Notes: generated by a model not told the origin, from the sequence alone. Shown: positions 50,977 through 60,099, counted from the stretch's first letter. The stretch: 64,000 nt of DNA from Actinobacillus lignieresii (GCF_900444945.1 NZ_UFRM01000001.1:630501-694500); one strand, 5' to 3'. Program-made: numbers and translations.

Positions 50977-52779
50977 TTAACGTGTGTATTGCAAGTAGTT
51001 GGCAAGTAGGCTACGTAAGTTTTCCAACCATTCTTTTTTGCCTTGAATACGCTCAAATTGTTGCCAGAGATTGGCTAATACACCATGATTGCGAGGATCT
51101 TGCCAGTAAAGACGTGTTAGGCTGACATAACTTGCTGCCAGCGAACGTTGCGCTAATGCAAATCCTTCTATATTACACCAATCTTGCTCGTCCATTTGCA
51201 GTTGTACAAGCGGGCGAATTGGCAAAATATTTTGCAATTCGGCATAAAACGGCTGTAACGCTAAATCTCTCTCAAATTGGGCGGTAGCTTGTTGCACAAA
51301 TTGCTGACCTTCGGCTGAAATCGGGTAGAGCATAATCGCACTGTGATAACCGCTACTGGCTTCTTTTGTCGGGGTAATTTGCACTAACTGAAAACCGCAT
51401 TGTTGCCAAAAATGCAACAGATGTTCCGTGAGTCCGAAGCTGACCGAAATATAATCTACAAGCGGTCTATTTTGCTGAATTTTTTGCAAAATAAAGTCGG
51501 AAATTAACCGCTTGCCAATTCCTTGCTTTTGTAGTTCGGGTTGCACCGCAATACGTGAGATGCGTACCGAACGTAGCTGACAGGCTTCGAGTAAGTTGCC
51601 TTGGAAGCAGAGGTATTGTGCGACTAAATTACCTTGCGGGCGGCGTTCTCCCCGCCAAATCGCTTCGGCTAATTCAGGTTCCAAACCACCTTCAGGTACA
51701 GCCCAAATGCCACCGACTAAACGTTTATGTTCGGAGAAAGAATGTAGTAACTGATCTTGAGCATCAAATAAGCGGCGTAAATCGCTGGGTGTCGTTTTGT
51801 AATGCGCTTCCGCCAGTAAATGATAAAATTCGGCATATTGATTAGCTCCGGTTGGCGGCGACATAATCAATAATTCATCAATAAATTGTTCCAACGGATC
51901 ATTTTCATCCCAACGTAGCGGTTTACTCAGTTGCCATTCTCGATACGGCTTGGTGAGCTGTTGGGGGAATTTTAGGCTGAAGCCTCGTCCAGTTCCCTCA
52001 TAATTGTGTGTGGTAGTGGTTAACACCACTTTATCGAAATACTCACAGAGCTGATGTAACATCGGTAACGGTAAACTTGCCGCTTCATCAATAAATAACC
52101 AGCTATTTGCTGCAATTTGATTTGCCGCAATTTTTTGTAATAGATGATCGGGTGCAAAAAAAGGAATATTCTGCGCAACAGACTTCCAGAAATTAGGTAA
52201 GACCGACTGGCTTCTTGCGGTAATTAGTACCGATTCCGTTTCGGCTAACTGTTGGGCTAATTTACCGGCAAGAGTCGATTTACCTCGCCCACGAGGTGCG
52301 GTAATCAAGTGAATAGCTGACGAATCAAGCGGTAATTTTTCAAAGATTTTTTGCTGTTGTGGCGTAAGACTTTCGGTCGCTTGGCATTGAGGCGGCTGTT
52401 TTGGCAAGCTAAAATCCGTTTCTTCCAATGTTTGGAATTGAAAACCGAATTTTTGTACCAATGCCTTAAAGTAGCGATAGAAATTCGGTGTGGCAATCAC
52501 CTTACCGCCATTCCAACGTTGCGAATCAAAATCTAGTTGCTGTTCGAGCGTATCCCAGTTCGGGCAAATAAGGTAGAGTGTGCCTTGAGCCTGAATCGTA
52601 CCGGCAATAATTGCTAATGCGTCTAAGTTAAGCCATACACCGCCTTCGGCACGCATATCGTAAATCGCATAGGGGTGTTCTTGCCCCAAATACTGTTTGG
52701 TTTGGGAGATATTGCCGCTATGAATAACAATGCCCCCGTCAAGCGGAGGCATTTCAGCTAAAATCACCAGTTTACGCAT
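50977..52779 (-). CDS. tmcA: tRNA(Met) cytidine acetyltransferase TmcA
   Basis: Makes N4-acetylcytidine at the wobble base of elongator tRNA-Met, using acetyl-CoA and ATP. An N-terminal domain of unknown role, a helicase-like ATPase (Walker A APRGRGKSTLAGKLA near 160; Walker B FIDEAASLPLPML near 235), a GNAT domain (VQPELQKQGIGKRLISDF near 415) and a C-terminal tRNA-binding region. At 600 residues it is shorter than the E. coli enzyme (671); no catalytic motif is missing as far as I can see. Its ATG overlaps the ybeY stop by one base. Confidence 0.92.
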   Translation of the reverse strand: MRKLVILAEMPPLDGGIVIHSGNISQTKQYLGQEHPYAIYDMRAEGGVWLNLDALAIIAGTIQAQGTLYLICPNWDTLEQQLDFDSQRWNGGKVIATPNFYRYFKALVQKFGFQFQTLEETDFSLPKQPPQCQATESLTPQQQKIFEKLPLDSSAIHLITAPRGRGKSTLAGKLAQQLAETESVLITARSQSVLPNFWKSVAQNIPFFAPDHLLQKIAANQIAANSWLFIDEAASLPLPMLHQLCEYFDKVVLTTTTHNYEGTGRGFSLKFPQQLTKPYREWQLSKPLRWDENDPLEQFIDELLIMSPPTGANQYAEFYHLLAEAHYKTTPSDLRRLFDAQDQLLHSFSEHKRLVGGIWAVPEGGLEPELAEAIWRGERRPQGNLVAQYLCFQGNLLEACQLRSVRISRIAVQPELQKQGIGKRLISDFILQKIQQNRPLVDYISVSFGLTEHLLHFWQQCGFQLVQITPTKEASSGYHSAIMLYPISAEGQQFVQQATAQFERDLALQPFYAELQNILPIRPLVQLQMDEQDWCNIEGFALAQRSLAASYVSLTRLYWQDPRNHGVLANLWQQFERIQGKKEWLENLRSLLANYLQYTR

Positions 52780-53270
52780 TATTCTTCAATCACTTTTTCT
52801 GAAATATACGGATCTTCAAAACCTAAACTTTGCATAATTTCGGTTTCCAAACCTTCCATTTCTTCCGCTTCCGCCTCTTCAATATGGTCGTAACCGAGTA
52901 AGTGTAGCGTGCCGTGAATCGCTAAGTGTGCCCAGTGCGATTCTAAGGAGATTTGTTGTTCTTGCGCTTCTTTTTCCACCACTTGGCGGCAAATAATCAG
53001 ATCACCTAATAACGGCAATTCAATGCCTTCTGGCACTTCAAACAGAAACGAAAGCACATTGGTCGGTTTGTCTTTACCACGATAGGTTAAGTTTAATTCG
53101 TGGCTTTCCGCTTCATCCACGATACGAATCGTGATTTCCGTTTCAGGGAAATCTTCGGTTTGTGCTTCGTGCACTAACGCACGTTGCACCCATTGGGTAA
53201 ATTGTGCTAAAGACGGGAGATTTTCGCTGTTTTCAGTCGCAATTTGTAAATCAATAATTGGTGTTGTCAT
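52779..53270 (-). CDS. ybeY: Endoribonuclease YbeY (rRNA maturation factor)
   Basis: Zinc-dependent endoribonuclease for 16S rRNA 3' processing and ribosome quality control. The metal site is the [11 protein letters not shown] motif near residue 115-125. 163 residues; a typical YbeY. It is encoded one base overlapping tmcA and downstream of the moa genes rather than next to ybeZ, which is an unusual neighbour. Confidence 0.95.
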   Translation of the reverse strand: MTTPIIDLQIATENSENLPSLAQFTQWVQRALVHEAQTEDFPETEITIRIVDEAESHELNLTYRGKDKPTNVLSFLFEVPEGIELPLLGDLIICRQVVEKEAQEQQISLESHWAHLAIHGTLHLLGYDHIEEAEAEEMEGLETEIMQSLGFEDPYISEKVIEE

Positions 53271-53350
53271 AAATTCTCAATATATAAAAAACGGAATGTT
53301 GTCGAATATTATAAACTTTCCGACACATTCCGTGAATCTAAGGGCGTGAT

Positions 53351-53806
53351 TTATTGCCATTTATCCGCTTCAAGTTGGTCGCTTTCTCTGCCTTCTATCC
53401 AGCGGTCACCGTCTTGTGTGGTTTCACGTTTCCAAAACGGCGCACGAGTTTTCAGATAGTCCATGATAAATTCGTTGGCGTGATAAGTATCGCCTCGGTG
53501 AGCGGAACTTACCCCAACCAATACAATTTCATCGCCGGTATGCAGTTGCCCAATACGATGAATTATTGCAACACGTTGCAAGTCCCAGCGGCTACGTGCC
53601 TCATCCACAATTTTTTGGAGGGCTTTTTTAGTCATTGCAGGGTAGTGTTCCAGATATAAACCGGACACATTATCGCCTAAATTCATTTCTCGTACTTTAC
53701 CGACAAAAAGCGTGGTTGCTCCAACGCTATGATGTTCGCTTAACCAACGATAAATTGCATTTTGATCAAAGGTTTCTTGTTGAACTTCGATTAACGTCGC
53801 GTGCAT
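53351..53806 (-). CDS. moaE: Molybdopterin synthase, catalytic (large) subunit
   Basis: Moves sulfur from MoaD to precursor Z to give molybdopterin. Signatures: GATTLFVGKVREMNLGDNVSGL near residues 29-50, RVAIIHRIGQLHTGDEIVLVGVSSAHR near 77-103, and the catalytic Lys region with KTRAPFWKRETT near 119. 151 residues. Starts right after moaD. Confidence 0.96.
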   Translation of the reverse strand: MHATLIEVQQETFDQNAIYRWLSEHHSVGATTLFVGKVREMNLGDNVSGLYLEHYPAMTKKALQKIVDEARSRWDLQRVAIIHRIGQLHTGDEIVLVGVSSAHRGDTYHANEFIMDYLKTRAPFWKRETTQDGDRWIEGRESDQLEADKWQ

Positions 53807-54052
53807 TTAGCCTCCTGTTACCGGTGGGAAGAACGCGACTTCATCACCGTCTTTGATCGCACTTTCCAGCGGCGAAATACTTTGGTTAATTGCCACTAAT
53901 AATTTGCCTTTTTCTAAGGCTAATTGCCATTTTTTACCTTGCTGGCTTAAATGTTCACGCAACTGTTCGGCGGTTTCAAACTCGGCAGGGACGGTTAAAG
54001 CATCAACGCCAACCAATTCGCGTACCTGTGCAAAAAATAAAACGTTAATCAT
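53807..54052 (-). CDS. moaD: Molybdopterin synthase, sulfur-carrier (small) subunit
   Basis: Ubiquitin-like protein of 81 residues ending in the Gly-Gly tail (PPVTGG) that carries the thiocarboxylate. MINVLFFAQVRELVG at the start is typical. The stop abuts the moaE ATG. Confidence 0.95.
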   Translation of the reverse strand: MINVLFFAQVRELVGVDALTVPAEFETAEQLREHLSQQGKKWQLALEKGKLLVAINQSISPLESAIKDGDEVAFFPPVTGG

Positions 54053-54073
54053 ATTTATCCCTAAATTTAATTT

Positions 54074-54550
54074 CTATTCCGCATTAAATTCGCCCGACTT
54101 ACCGCCGCTTTTATGCAGTAAACGAACGTTTTCAATTACCATATCTTTTTGTACTGCTTTACACATATCGTAAATCGTGAGGGCAGCCACGCTGGCAGCA
54201 GTTAACGCTTCCATTTCTACGCCAGTTTTACCGGTGAGTTTGCATAATGATTCTATGCGTACTTGATTGGTTTCCGGCAGCGCTTCAAGTTGCACTTCAA
54301 CTTTTGACAGGAGTAGTGGGTGGCAAAGTGGAATAAGTTCCCAAGTTCTTTTTGCCGCTTGAATGCCTGCAATTCGAGCGGTTGCGAATACATCGCCTTT
54401 GTGATGATTACCGGAAATAATCATTTGTAATGTTTCGGCATTCATCGAAACGAATGCTTCGGCACGAGCCACACGGACGGTTTCTTGTTTCATCGAAACA
54501 TCGACCATATTGGCTTCGCCGTTGGTATTGATGTGAGTAAATTGGTTCAT
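54074..54550 (-). CDS. moaC: Cyclic pyranopterin monophosphate synthase
   Basis: Second enzyme of precursor Z formation, acting after MoaA. Signatures: [23 protein letters not shown] near 10-32, [13 protein letters not shown] near 78-90 and [25 protein letters not shown] near 106-130, holding the active-site Lys and Asp. 158 residues. 248 bases separate it from moaA, which is much wider than usual and holds a structured element. Confidence 0.96.
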   Translation of the reverse strand: MNQFTHINTNGEANMVDVSMKQETVRVARAEAFVSMNAETLQMIISGNHHKGDVFATARIAGIQAAKRTWELIPLCHPLLLSKVEVQLEALPETNQVRIESLCKLTGKTGVEMEALTAASVAALTIYDMCKAVQKDMVIENVRLLHKSGGKSGEFNAE

Positions 54551-54589
54551 GATAAGTATTTTAATATTAATAACATTGAATCATTGCTT

Positions 54590-54740
54590 TTTCTGTCACT
54601 TTCTTTGCTTCGCCAAAGAAAGTAACCAAAGAAAGGCGACCCTGCTTCACCACTTTTCTTCACTTAGTTGGAATTTGCTTAACGGAACATTTTAGATTCG
54701 CTACGCTCAAGAAAAATGTTCCTACAAATATCCAACACGT
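54590..54740. repeat. Structured non-coding element between moaA and moaC
   Basis: This 248-base gap has no gene. It contains CTTTCTTTG (54599) followed by two copies of its complement CAAAGAAAG (54614 and 54627), which can pair alternatively, then a perfect 10-bp inverted pair GGAACATTTT (54684) / AAAATGTTCC (54713). The first block resembles a sequence I have seen between genes of many proteobacteria, but I cannot name it. Confidence 0.5.
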
Positions 54741-54798
54741 TCAGGCGGCTCAGAAGGGAACCCGATCAAGCGGTCTCTTTTCGTCAGATTTTTGTAAT

Positions 54799-55821
54799 TT
54801 AGCCGCCGATTGAGGCGAGGTTATTTCGAATCCCACCATCACCAATATGCAAATAATGATGTTCCCGTTTACCTTGTAATGCTGCTTTTAAACGTGCCTC
54901 CAATTGCGCTTGTTGGGTATCTTCCGAGAGTAAATCTCGCAAATCGATGCCTTCCTCACCGAATAAGCAAAGGTGCAATTTACCGAGTGCCGAAACACGT
55001 AGGCGGTTGCAGCTGGCGCAGAAGTTTTTCTCATACGGCATAATCAAACCGATTTCGCCTTGGTAATCAGGGTGTGAAAGCACTTTCGCCGGGCCGTCTG
55101 ATAATGCTTTTGGCTGTAATTGCCAGCCTTCTTGTAACAAGCGTTGCATTACCGACTGACCGGATAAATGTTGCGCTTGGAAAAAACTGTCCATTTCGCC
55201 GGTTTCCATTAGCTCGATAAAACGCATTTGAATCGGTTTATCTTTAATCCAAGCGAGGAATTTATCTAATTCGGGGGCGGTGTATTGTTTCATTAATACC
55301 GCATTCACTTTGATTTTGCGATAACCGATTTCAAATGCTCTATCAATGCCTTTGAGGATCGATTGCAGCTTATTTTCACCGGTGATTAGCTGGAATTGGC
55401 GTGTATCAAGGCTATCTACACTCACGTTAATATCGGTAATACCGGCTTGTTGCCATAAATCGATATCGCGTTCCATACGATAACCGTTAGTAGTCAAAGC
55501 TACTTTTTTAATGCCGTTCGTTTGCGAAACGGTATGCGCAATTTCTAAAAAATCTTTACGTAAAGTCGGTTCGCCACCGGTAATACGCACTTTTTCCGTG
55601 CCAAGATCAGCAAAAGCACGCACGACACGTTGAATTTCGGATACGCTTAAAAATTGCTGCCTATGTGAAGGAGGCTTATAGCCGTCCGGCAGACAATAAT
55701 TACAGCGAAAATTGCAGACATCGGTAACGGATAAACGTAAATAAACATATTGTCGTTCAAAGCGATCAATAAGCTGAGAAACATTATCCGCCCCAACATT
55801 TTTAATTGGAATGGATTGCAT
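54799..55821 (-). CDS. moaA: GTP 3',8-cyclase MoaA
   Basis: Radical-SAM enzyme that starts molybdenum-cofactor synthesis from GTP. The SAM cluster CNFRCNYC is near residues 37-44; the second Fe-S cluster has [20 protein letters not shown] near 270; the C-terminus ends IGG, the required tail. Start chosen at the ATG at 55821 ([13 protein letters not shown]), 340 residues. The ribosome site AAAGG overlaps a probable riboswitch. An upstream TTG at 55854 lies inside that element and is rejected. Confidence 0.95.
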   Translation of the reverse strand: MQSIPIKNVGADNVSQLIDRFERQYVYLRLSVTDVCNFRCNYCLPDGYKPPSHRQQFLSVSEIQRVVRAFADLGTEKVRITGGEPTLRKDFLEIAHTVSQTNGIKKVALTTNGYRMERDIDLWQQAGITDINVSVDSLDTRQFQLITGENKLQSILKGIDRAFEIGYRKIKVNAVLMKQYTAPELDKFLAWIKDKPIQMRFIELMETGEMDSFFQAQHLSGQSVMQRLLQEGWQLQPKALSDGPAKVLSHPDYQGEIGLIMPYEKNFCASCNRLRVSALGKLHLCLFGEEGIDLRDLLSEDTQQAQLEARLKAALQGKREHHYLHIGDGGIRNNLASIGG

Positions 55822-55823
55822 TG

Positions 55824-55987
55824 GACACCTTTCTAAACACGAGAGGAACAACAATTTCTTGAAATTCCCTTGAATCAGCTACGTATAAGCTAATTACAGG
55901 CATTGCTACCATATTCTTACAAAAAGCGGTCGAATTTAACGAAAATTTGTAAAACGACCGAGAAGTTAGGTTCACAAGCTCGGAGTC
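55824..55987 (-). ncRNA. Probable Moco-type riboswitch in the moaA leader
   Basis: On the minus strand, the leader from 55987 starts GACTCCGAGCTTGT and ends in the 20-mer CTCGTGTTTAGAAAGGTGTC (55843-55824), which is identical to one in the torZ leader. GACTCC and GGTGTC can close a 6-bp stem with one mismatch. A small hairpin GGAAT/GTTCC carries AAGAAAT in its loop. The closing strand includes the ribosome site (AAAGG, 7 bases before the ATG), so folding would hide it. Gene context and shared sequence favour the molybdenum-cofactor riboswitch; I could not check it against a covariance model. Confidence 0.65.
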
Positions 55988-56004
55988 TGTTGATAAATAT
56001 TGTT

Positions 56005-56033
56005 ATTCTAAAGTGCGAAGGCATTTCATGCAA
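56005..56033 (-). promoter_or_regulatory. moaA promoter
   Basis: On the minus strand TTGCAT (56033-56028) is 17 bp before TAGAAT (56010-56005). The predicted start lies about 10 bases before the riboswitch. Confidence 0.7.
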
Positions 56034-56091
56034 TAGTCAGAAAGCAGTATTGTACGTCTAAGGCTTAATTTACATACAAAACTGACATAAT

Positions 56092-56105
56092 TTGATCTTA
56101 AACAA
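56092..56105 (+). promoter_or_regulatory. Candidate FNR box upstream of torY
   Basis: TTGATCTTAAACAA matches the FNR consensus TTGAT-N4-ATCAA at 9 of 10 positions, 67 bases before the torY start. Anaerobic activation would fit a TMAO/S-oxide respiration system. Confidence 0.6.
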
Positions 56106-56171
56106 GGGACACTTTTATATAAGTGCTAATCTTTTACTACTAAAGAGTTATTTTTTTATGTGGGGAAATGT

Positions 56172-57290
56172 ATGTCTAAATTTAAATTATCACTGGCAGG
56201 CGGAGTGATTTGCGCCGTATTAGGTGCTGTAGCGTTATTTGGCGTACAGTCGGTAATGAAAGCGACCAGCTCTACCGAATTTTGCGTAAGTTGCCATTCG
56301 ATGAGTCATCCGCAAGCGGAATGGGAAGGTACGGTACACTTTTCAAATCGTAAAGGAATTCGAGCGGAATGTTCCGATTGCCACGTTCCGCAAGACGGTT
56401 TGCATTATGTAAAAGCTAAGGTAATTGCCTTGAAAGACGTATGGCATACCTTTGTCACCGATAAATTGCCCGATCAAGAAGCCTATGAAAAACATCGTTT
56501 GGATATGGCGCAACGTGTTTGGGCGGAAATGAAAGAAACCGATTCGGCGACTTGTCGTAGTTGCCATTCATTTGAAGCAATGGTGCTTACCGAACAAAAA
56601 GAAGCGGCACAGAAAATGCATAAGTTGGCACAAGAAACCAACCAAACCTGTATCGACTGCCATAAAGGTATTGCCCACTTTATGCCGGAAATGCAAGTAG
56701 ATAACAGTGCGGCATTGGGCGAATTAACCAAACACGCCGGACAATTTAGTGCGAGTGACAAAACATTGTATAACTTGGCGATGGCGCCGGCACAAGTGGC
56801 ACAGGGCGGAGAAATTCGTTTATTACCGTTTGCGGAAGTATCACAATGGAAAGAATCCGGTGATAAAGTGTCAGGTACGATTAAAGGCTGGCAACAAGCG
56901 GGGGCGGAAAGCATTATTTATATGGGACTAGGTCAGCGGATTATGGTCGGTTTAGTCGCAGATGAAGCAAAAGATAAACTCACGGTTCATCAACCGGTTC
57001 ATGACAATGTGACCAATTCGGACTGGAAAGAAGTCAGCGTTGAAGTGTCATTACCAAAAACAGCATTAACTGCTGATATTCAAGCGCTTAATCATTTCGG
57101 CGATAATTTAAATCAAACCCATTGTAGCGGTTGTCATGCGCCGATTGGTGCGGATCACTATACGGCGAATCAATGGATCGGTGTAGTGAATTCCATGAAA
57201 GATCGTACTTCAATGACGGCAGATGATGTGCGTGCCGTGACTATCTATCTACAACGTAACGCAAAAGATGTTGCGGGTAGTTTACACTAA
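56172..57290 (+). CDS. torY: Pentahaem c-type cytochrome, TorY/NapC family
   Basis: Membrane-anchored cytochrome that passes electrons from the quinol pool to the periplasmic reductase TorZ. One N-terminal membrane helix (residues 8-27). Five CxxCH haem sites are visible: CVSCH, CSDCH, CRSCH and CIDCH in the NapC/NirT domain and CSGCH in the C-terminal domain, the TorC/TorY layout. The ATG at 56172 (MSKFKLSLAGG; GGGGA ribosome site) gives 372 residues; the GTG at 56160 was rejected. Followed by torZ after a riboswitch-like leader. Confidence 0.93.
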   Translation: MSKFKLSLAGGVICAVLGAVALFGVQSVMKATSSTEFCVSCHSMSHPQAEWEGTVHFSNRKGIRAECSDCHVPQDGLHYVKAKVIALKDVWHTFVTDKLPDQEAYEKHRLDMAQRVWAEMKETDSATCRSCHSFEAMVLTEQKEAAQKMHKLAQETNQTCIDCHKGIAHFMPEMQVDNSAALGELTKHAGQFSASDKTLYNLAMAPAQVAQGGEIRLLPFAEVSQWKESGDKVSGTIKGWQQAGAESIIYMGLGQRIMVGLVADEAKDKLTVHQPVHDNVTNSDWKEVSVEVSLPKTALTADIQALNHFGDNLNQTHCSGCHAPIGADHYTANQWIGVVNSMKDRTSMTADDVRAVTIYLQRNAKDVAGSLH

Positions 57291-57307
57291 TTTTATTTAA
57301 CTTATAG

Positions 57308-57454
57308 GATACCGAGCTTGTATGCCTAAGTCGCTGATAAGGGATACAAGCCTGTGGCAAGCGGTCGAAATTCACAAAATTTTTGCAAAATCAGACCGCT
57401 TACCACACCGGATAGTAAAGAAATGCACTATCCCCTCGTGTTTAGAAAGGTGTC
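57308..57454 (+). ncRNA. Probable Moco-type riboswitch in the torZ leader
   Basis: GATACC (57308-57313) and GGTGTC (57449-57454) close the element. Inside are P2 GCTTGTAT (57316) / ATACAAGC (57344), a long stem made of GTGG-AAGCGGTC / GACCGCTT-CCAC that contains an inverted USS pair (about 57354-57407), and GGATAGT (57410) / ACTATCC (57427) with an AAAGAAAT loop. The 3' block CTCGTGTTTAGAAAGGTGTC (57435-57454) and the 5' block CCGAGCTTGT are the same as in the moaA leader. It differs in lying 32 bases before the translation start, so it does not directly cover the ribosome site (AGAGG). Confidence 0.65.
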
Positions 57455-57486
57455 AAATTTAACTTAACTTTCAGAGGGTTATGCAT

Positions 57487-59961
57487 ATGAAAACTCAAGA
57501 AAAAATTAATGCAAGTCGTCGAGGTTTTATCAAAAATACTTCTCTCGGTCTTGCGGGGACATCTTTGGCGGGCGGTGGTGTTAATGCCTTAATTTCAACA
57601 GAAGCGGCCGCTGCGGAGATGCAAACCGTGATGACGGCAGCACACTGGGGGGCGTTAGGTGTCGTGGTTGAAAACGGTAAAGTGGTTAAATCCGGTCCTG
57701 CGATGCCTCCGTCAATCGAAAACGAATTACAAACAGTTGTGCCTGATCAAGTGCATGGTGAAACCCGCGTTAAATATCCGATGGTACGTAAAGGTTACTT
57801 AGAAGGTAATAAAGATACGACTTTACGTGGTCGTGATGAGTGGGTACGTGTTTCTTGGGATAAAGCGTTTGAACTAGTTGCCAACGAAATGAAACGTGTG
57901 CGTGACGCACATGGCCCAAGTGCAATTTTCGGCGGTTCTTACGGCTGGTATAGCTCAGGTTCATTACACGCAGCCCGTACGTTATTACAACGTTATCTAA
58001 ACATTACCGGCGGTTTTGTCGGCGTGAAAGGAGACTATTCCACCGGTGCGGCACAAGTGATTATGCCGCACGTATTGGGAACGATCGAAGTGTATGAACA
58101 ACAAACCAGCTGGGAAGTTGTTTTAGAAAGCACGGATGTGATCGTGTTATGGTCGGCAAACCCGTTAAATACGTTGCGTATTGCTTGGACTTCGACTGAT
58201 CAACAAGGTTTGGAATACTTCAAAAAATTCAAAGAAAGCGGTAAGCGTATTATCTGTATTGACCCGGTAAGAAGCGAAAGTTGCGAATATTTAGGCGCAG
58301 AATGGATTCCGGTTCATACGGGAACGGATGTAGCGTTAATGTTAGGTATGGCGCATACTTTAGTCGCAGAAAATAAACACGATAAAGAATTCCTCAAAAA
58401 ATACACCAAAGGTTACGAGCAATTTGAAAAATACTTGCTTGGTACGGAAGATAAACAGCCGAAAGATGCGGAATGGGCAAGCAAAATTTGTGGCGTACCG
58501 GCGGAAACCATCAAAAAATTGGCATTAGAGTTACAAAGCAAACGTACGATGTTAATGGCAGGTTGGGGTATCCAACGCCAACGTCACGGTGAACAAAGTC
58601 ACTGGATGTTAGTGACATTAGCGGCAATGTTAGGTCAAATCGGTTTACCGGGCGGCGGTTTCGGTTTAAGTTATCACTATTCGAACGGTGGTGCACCGAC
58701 TGCAGCCGGTGGTATTTTAGGATCAATTTCGGCAAATCCGACAACTGAAGCAGGGGCAAAAACTTGGTTGGATGAAACGGCTAAATTCTCTTTCCCGCTT
58801 GCTCGCATTTCCGATGCGTTATTAAATCCGGGTAAAACCATTGACTATAACGGCACAAAAGTGACTTATCCGGATATTAAAGTAATTTGGTGGTCAGGCG
58901 GTAACCCGTTTACGCATCACCAAGACACCAATACCTTAGTAAAAGCGTGGCAAAAACCGGACAGTGTGTTTGTCACCGAATGTCACTGGACACCAACCGC
59001 ACGTATGGCGGATATTGTTTTACCGGCAACCACAAGTTATGAGCGTAACGACTTAACGATGTCAGGCGATTATTCAATGATGAATATTTTCCCAATGAAA
59101 CAAGTTGTTCCGCCACAATTTGAAGCGAAAAACGACTATGATATTTTTGCAGAGCTTTCAAAACGTGCAGGTAAAGAACAAGAATTTACCGAAGGTAAAT
59201 CGGAAATGGATTGGTTAAAAGGTTTCTATCAAACTGCATTTGATGCGGCACGTAAAAACCGTGTGTTAATGCCTAAATTTGAACAGTTCTGGGCGGATAA
59301 CAAACCGGTTACCTTTAAAGCGACTGAAAAAGCGAAAAAATGGGTACGTTATGAAGAGTTCCGTAACGATCCGTTACTCAACCCATTAGGTACACCATCA
59401 GGCAAAATTGAAATTTTCTCTGATGTAGTGGCGAAAATGAATTACGATGACTGTAAAGGTCACCCGACTTGGATGGAACATGAAGAGTTCGCCGGTAATG
59501 CAACAGCAGAAGCACCGCTTGCGTTAGTTACTCCGCACTCAAAATATCGTTTACACAGTCAATTAGCTTACAGCTCGTTACGTAAACTCTATGCGGTAAA
59601 TGATCGTGAGCCGGTATTAATTCATACCGAAGATGCGGCTGCTCGTGGTATCGCAAACGGCGACATCGTGCGTATTTTCAATAAACGCGGCCAAGTGTTA
59701 GCCGGTGCGGTGGTAACAGACGGTATCATTAAAGGTACGATCGCGTTACACGAAGGGGCTTGGTACGATCCGATGGATCTCGGTAAATCGGAACAACCGC
59801 TTTGTAAAAACGGTAACCCGAATGTGCTAACTCGTGATGAAGGTACGTCAAAATTAGCACAAGGTAACTCACCGAATACCGCAACGGTACAAGTAGAGAA
59901 ATTTACCGGCGTTGCACCGGAAGTAACGGTATTTAAAGAACCGAAATATACCCAAGCATAG
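57487..59961 (+). CDS. torZ: Molybdopterin-dependent TMAO/S-oxide reductase, TorZ/BisC type
   Basis: Periplasmic DMSO-reductase family enzyme using the bis-MGD molybdenum cofactor; reduces TMAO, biotin sulfoxide or similar compounds. A Tat signal peptide is clear (SRRGFIKNT near residue 10, AAA cleavage near 40). No Fe-S cluster cysteines are present at the N-terminus, as usual for TorA/TorZ/BisC. The molybdenum-ligand serine region is in FGGSYGWYSSGSLHAARTLL near 160. I chose the second ATG at 57487, 9 bases after the GAGG site; the ATG at 57481 is only 3 bases away. 824 residues. Linked to torY as in H. influenzae. Confidence 0.92.
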   Translation: MKTQEKINASRRGFIKNTSLGLAGTSLAGGGVNALISTEAAAAEMQTVMTAAHWGALGVVVENGKVVKSGPAMPPSIENELQTVVPDQVHGETRVKYPMVRKGYLEGNKDTTLRGRDEWVRVSWDKAFELVANEMKRVRDAHGPSAIFGGSYGWYSSGSLHAARTLLQRYLNITGGFVGVKGDYSTGAAQVIMPHVLGTIEVYEQQTSWEVVLESTDVIVLWSANPLNTLRIAWTSTDQQGLEYFKKFKESGKRIICIDPVRSESCEYLGAEWIPVHTGTDVALMLGMAHTLVAENKHDKEFLKKYTKGYEQFEKYLLGTEDKQPKDAEWASKICGVPAETIKKLALELQSKRTMLMAGWGIQRQRHGEQSHWMLVTLAAMLGQIGLPGGGFGLSYHYSNGGAPTAAGGILGSISANPTTEAGAKTWLDETAKFSFPLARISDALLNPGKTIDYNGTKVTYPDIKVIWWSGGNPFTHHQDTNTLVKAWQKPDSVFVTECHWTPTARMADIVLPATTSYERNDLTMSGDYSMMNIFPMKQVVPPQFEAKNDYDIFAELSKRAGKEQEFTEGKSEMDWLKGFYQTAFDAARKNRVLMPKFEQFWADNKPVTFKATEKAKKWVRYEEFRNDPLLNPLGTPSGKIEIFSDVVAKMNYDDCKGHPTWMEHEEFAGNATAEAPLALVTPHSKYRLHSQLAYSSLRKLYAVNDREPVLIHTEDAAARGIANGDIVRIFNKRGQVLAGAVVTDGIIKGTIALHEGAWYDPMDLGKSEQPLCKNGNPNVLTRDEGTSKLAQGNSPNTATVQVEKFTGVAPEVTVFKEPKYTQA

Positions 59962-59980
59962 TGTTATAGAATAAGTAAAC

Positions 59981-60016
59981 AAAACGCACTAAAGTGAAAG
60001 GCTTTAGTGCGTTTTT
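59981..60016 (+). terminator. torZ terminator
   Basis: AAAACGCACTAAAG and CTTTAGTGCGTTTT form a 14-bp perfect stem with a 7-nt loop and T-run. Confidence 0.88.
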
Positions 60017-60038
60017 ATATTTATATTAACTGAATGAC

Positions 60039-60094
60039 AAGCGGTTATTTTTTTTAATTTTCTTGCAAAGGAAAAGCAAAAATAGACCGCTTTA
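60039..60094 (-). terminator. USS inverted pair after dld
   Basis: ACAAGCGGT at 60039 faces GACCGCTTT near 60085 with A/T-rich inner arms, just past the dld stop on the minus strand. Confidence 0.5.
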
Positions 60095-60099
60095 TTATA

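Noticed and set aside
54551..54798. A short protein gene on the minus strand between moaA and moaC
   Set aside because: Possible frames lack a ribosome site and are interrupted; the region looks structural rather than coding.
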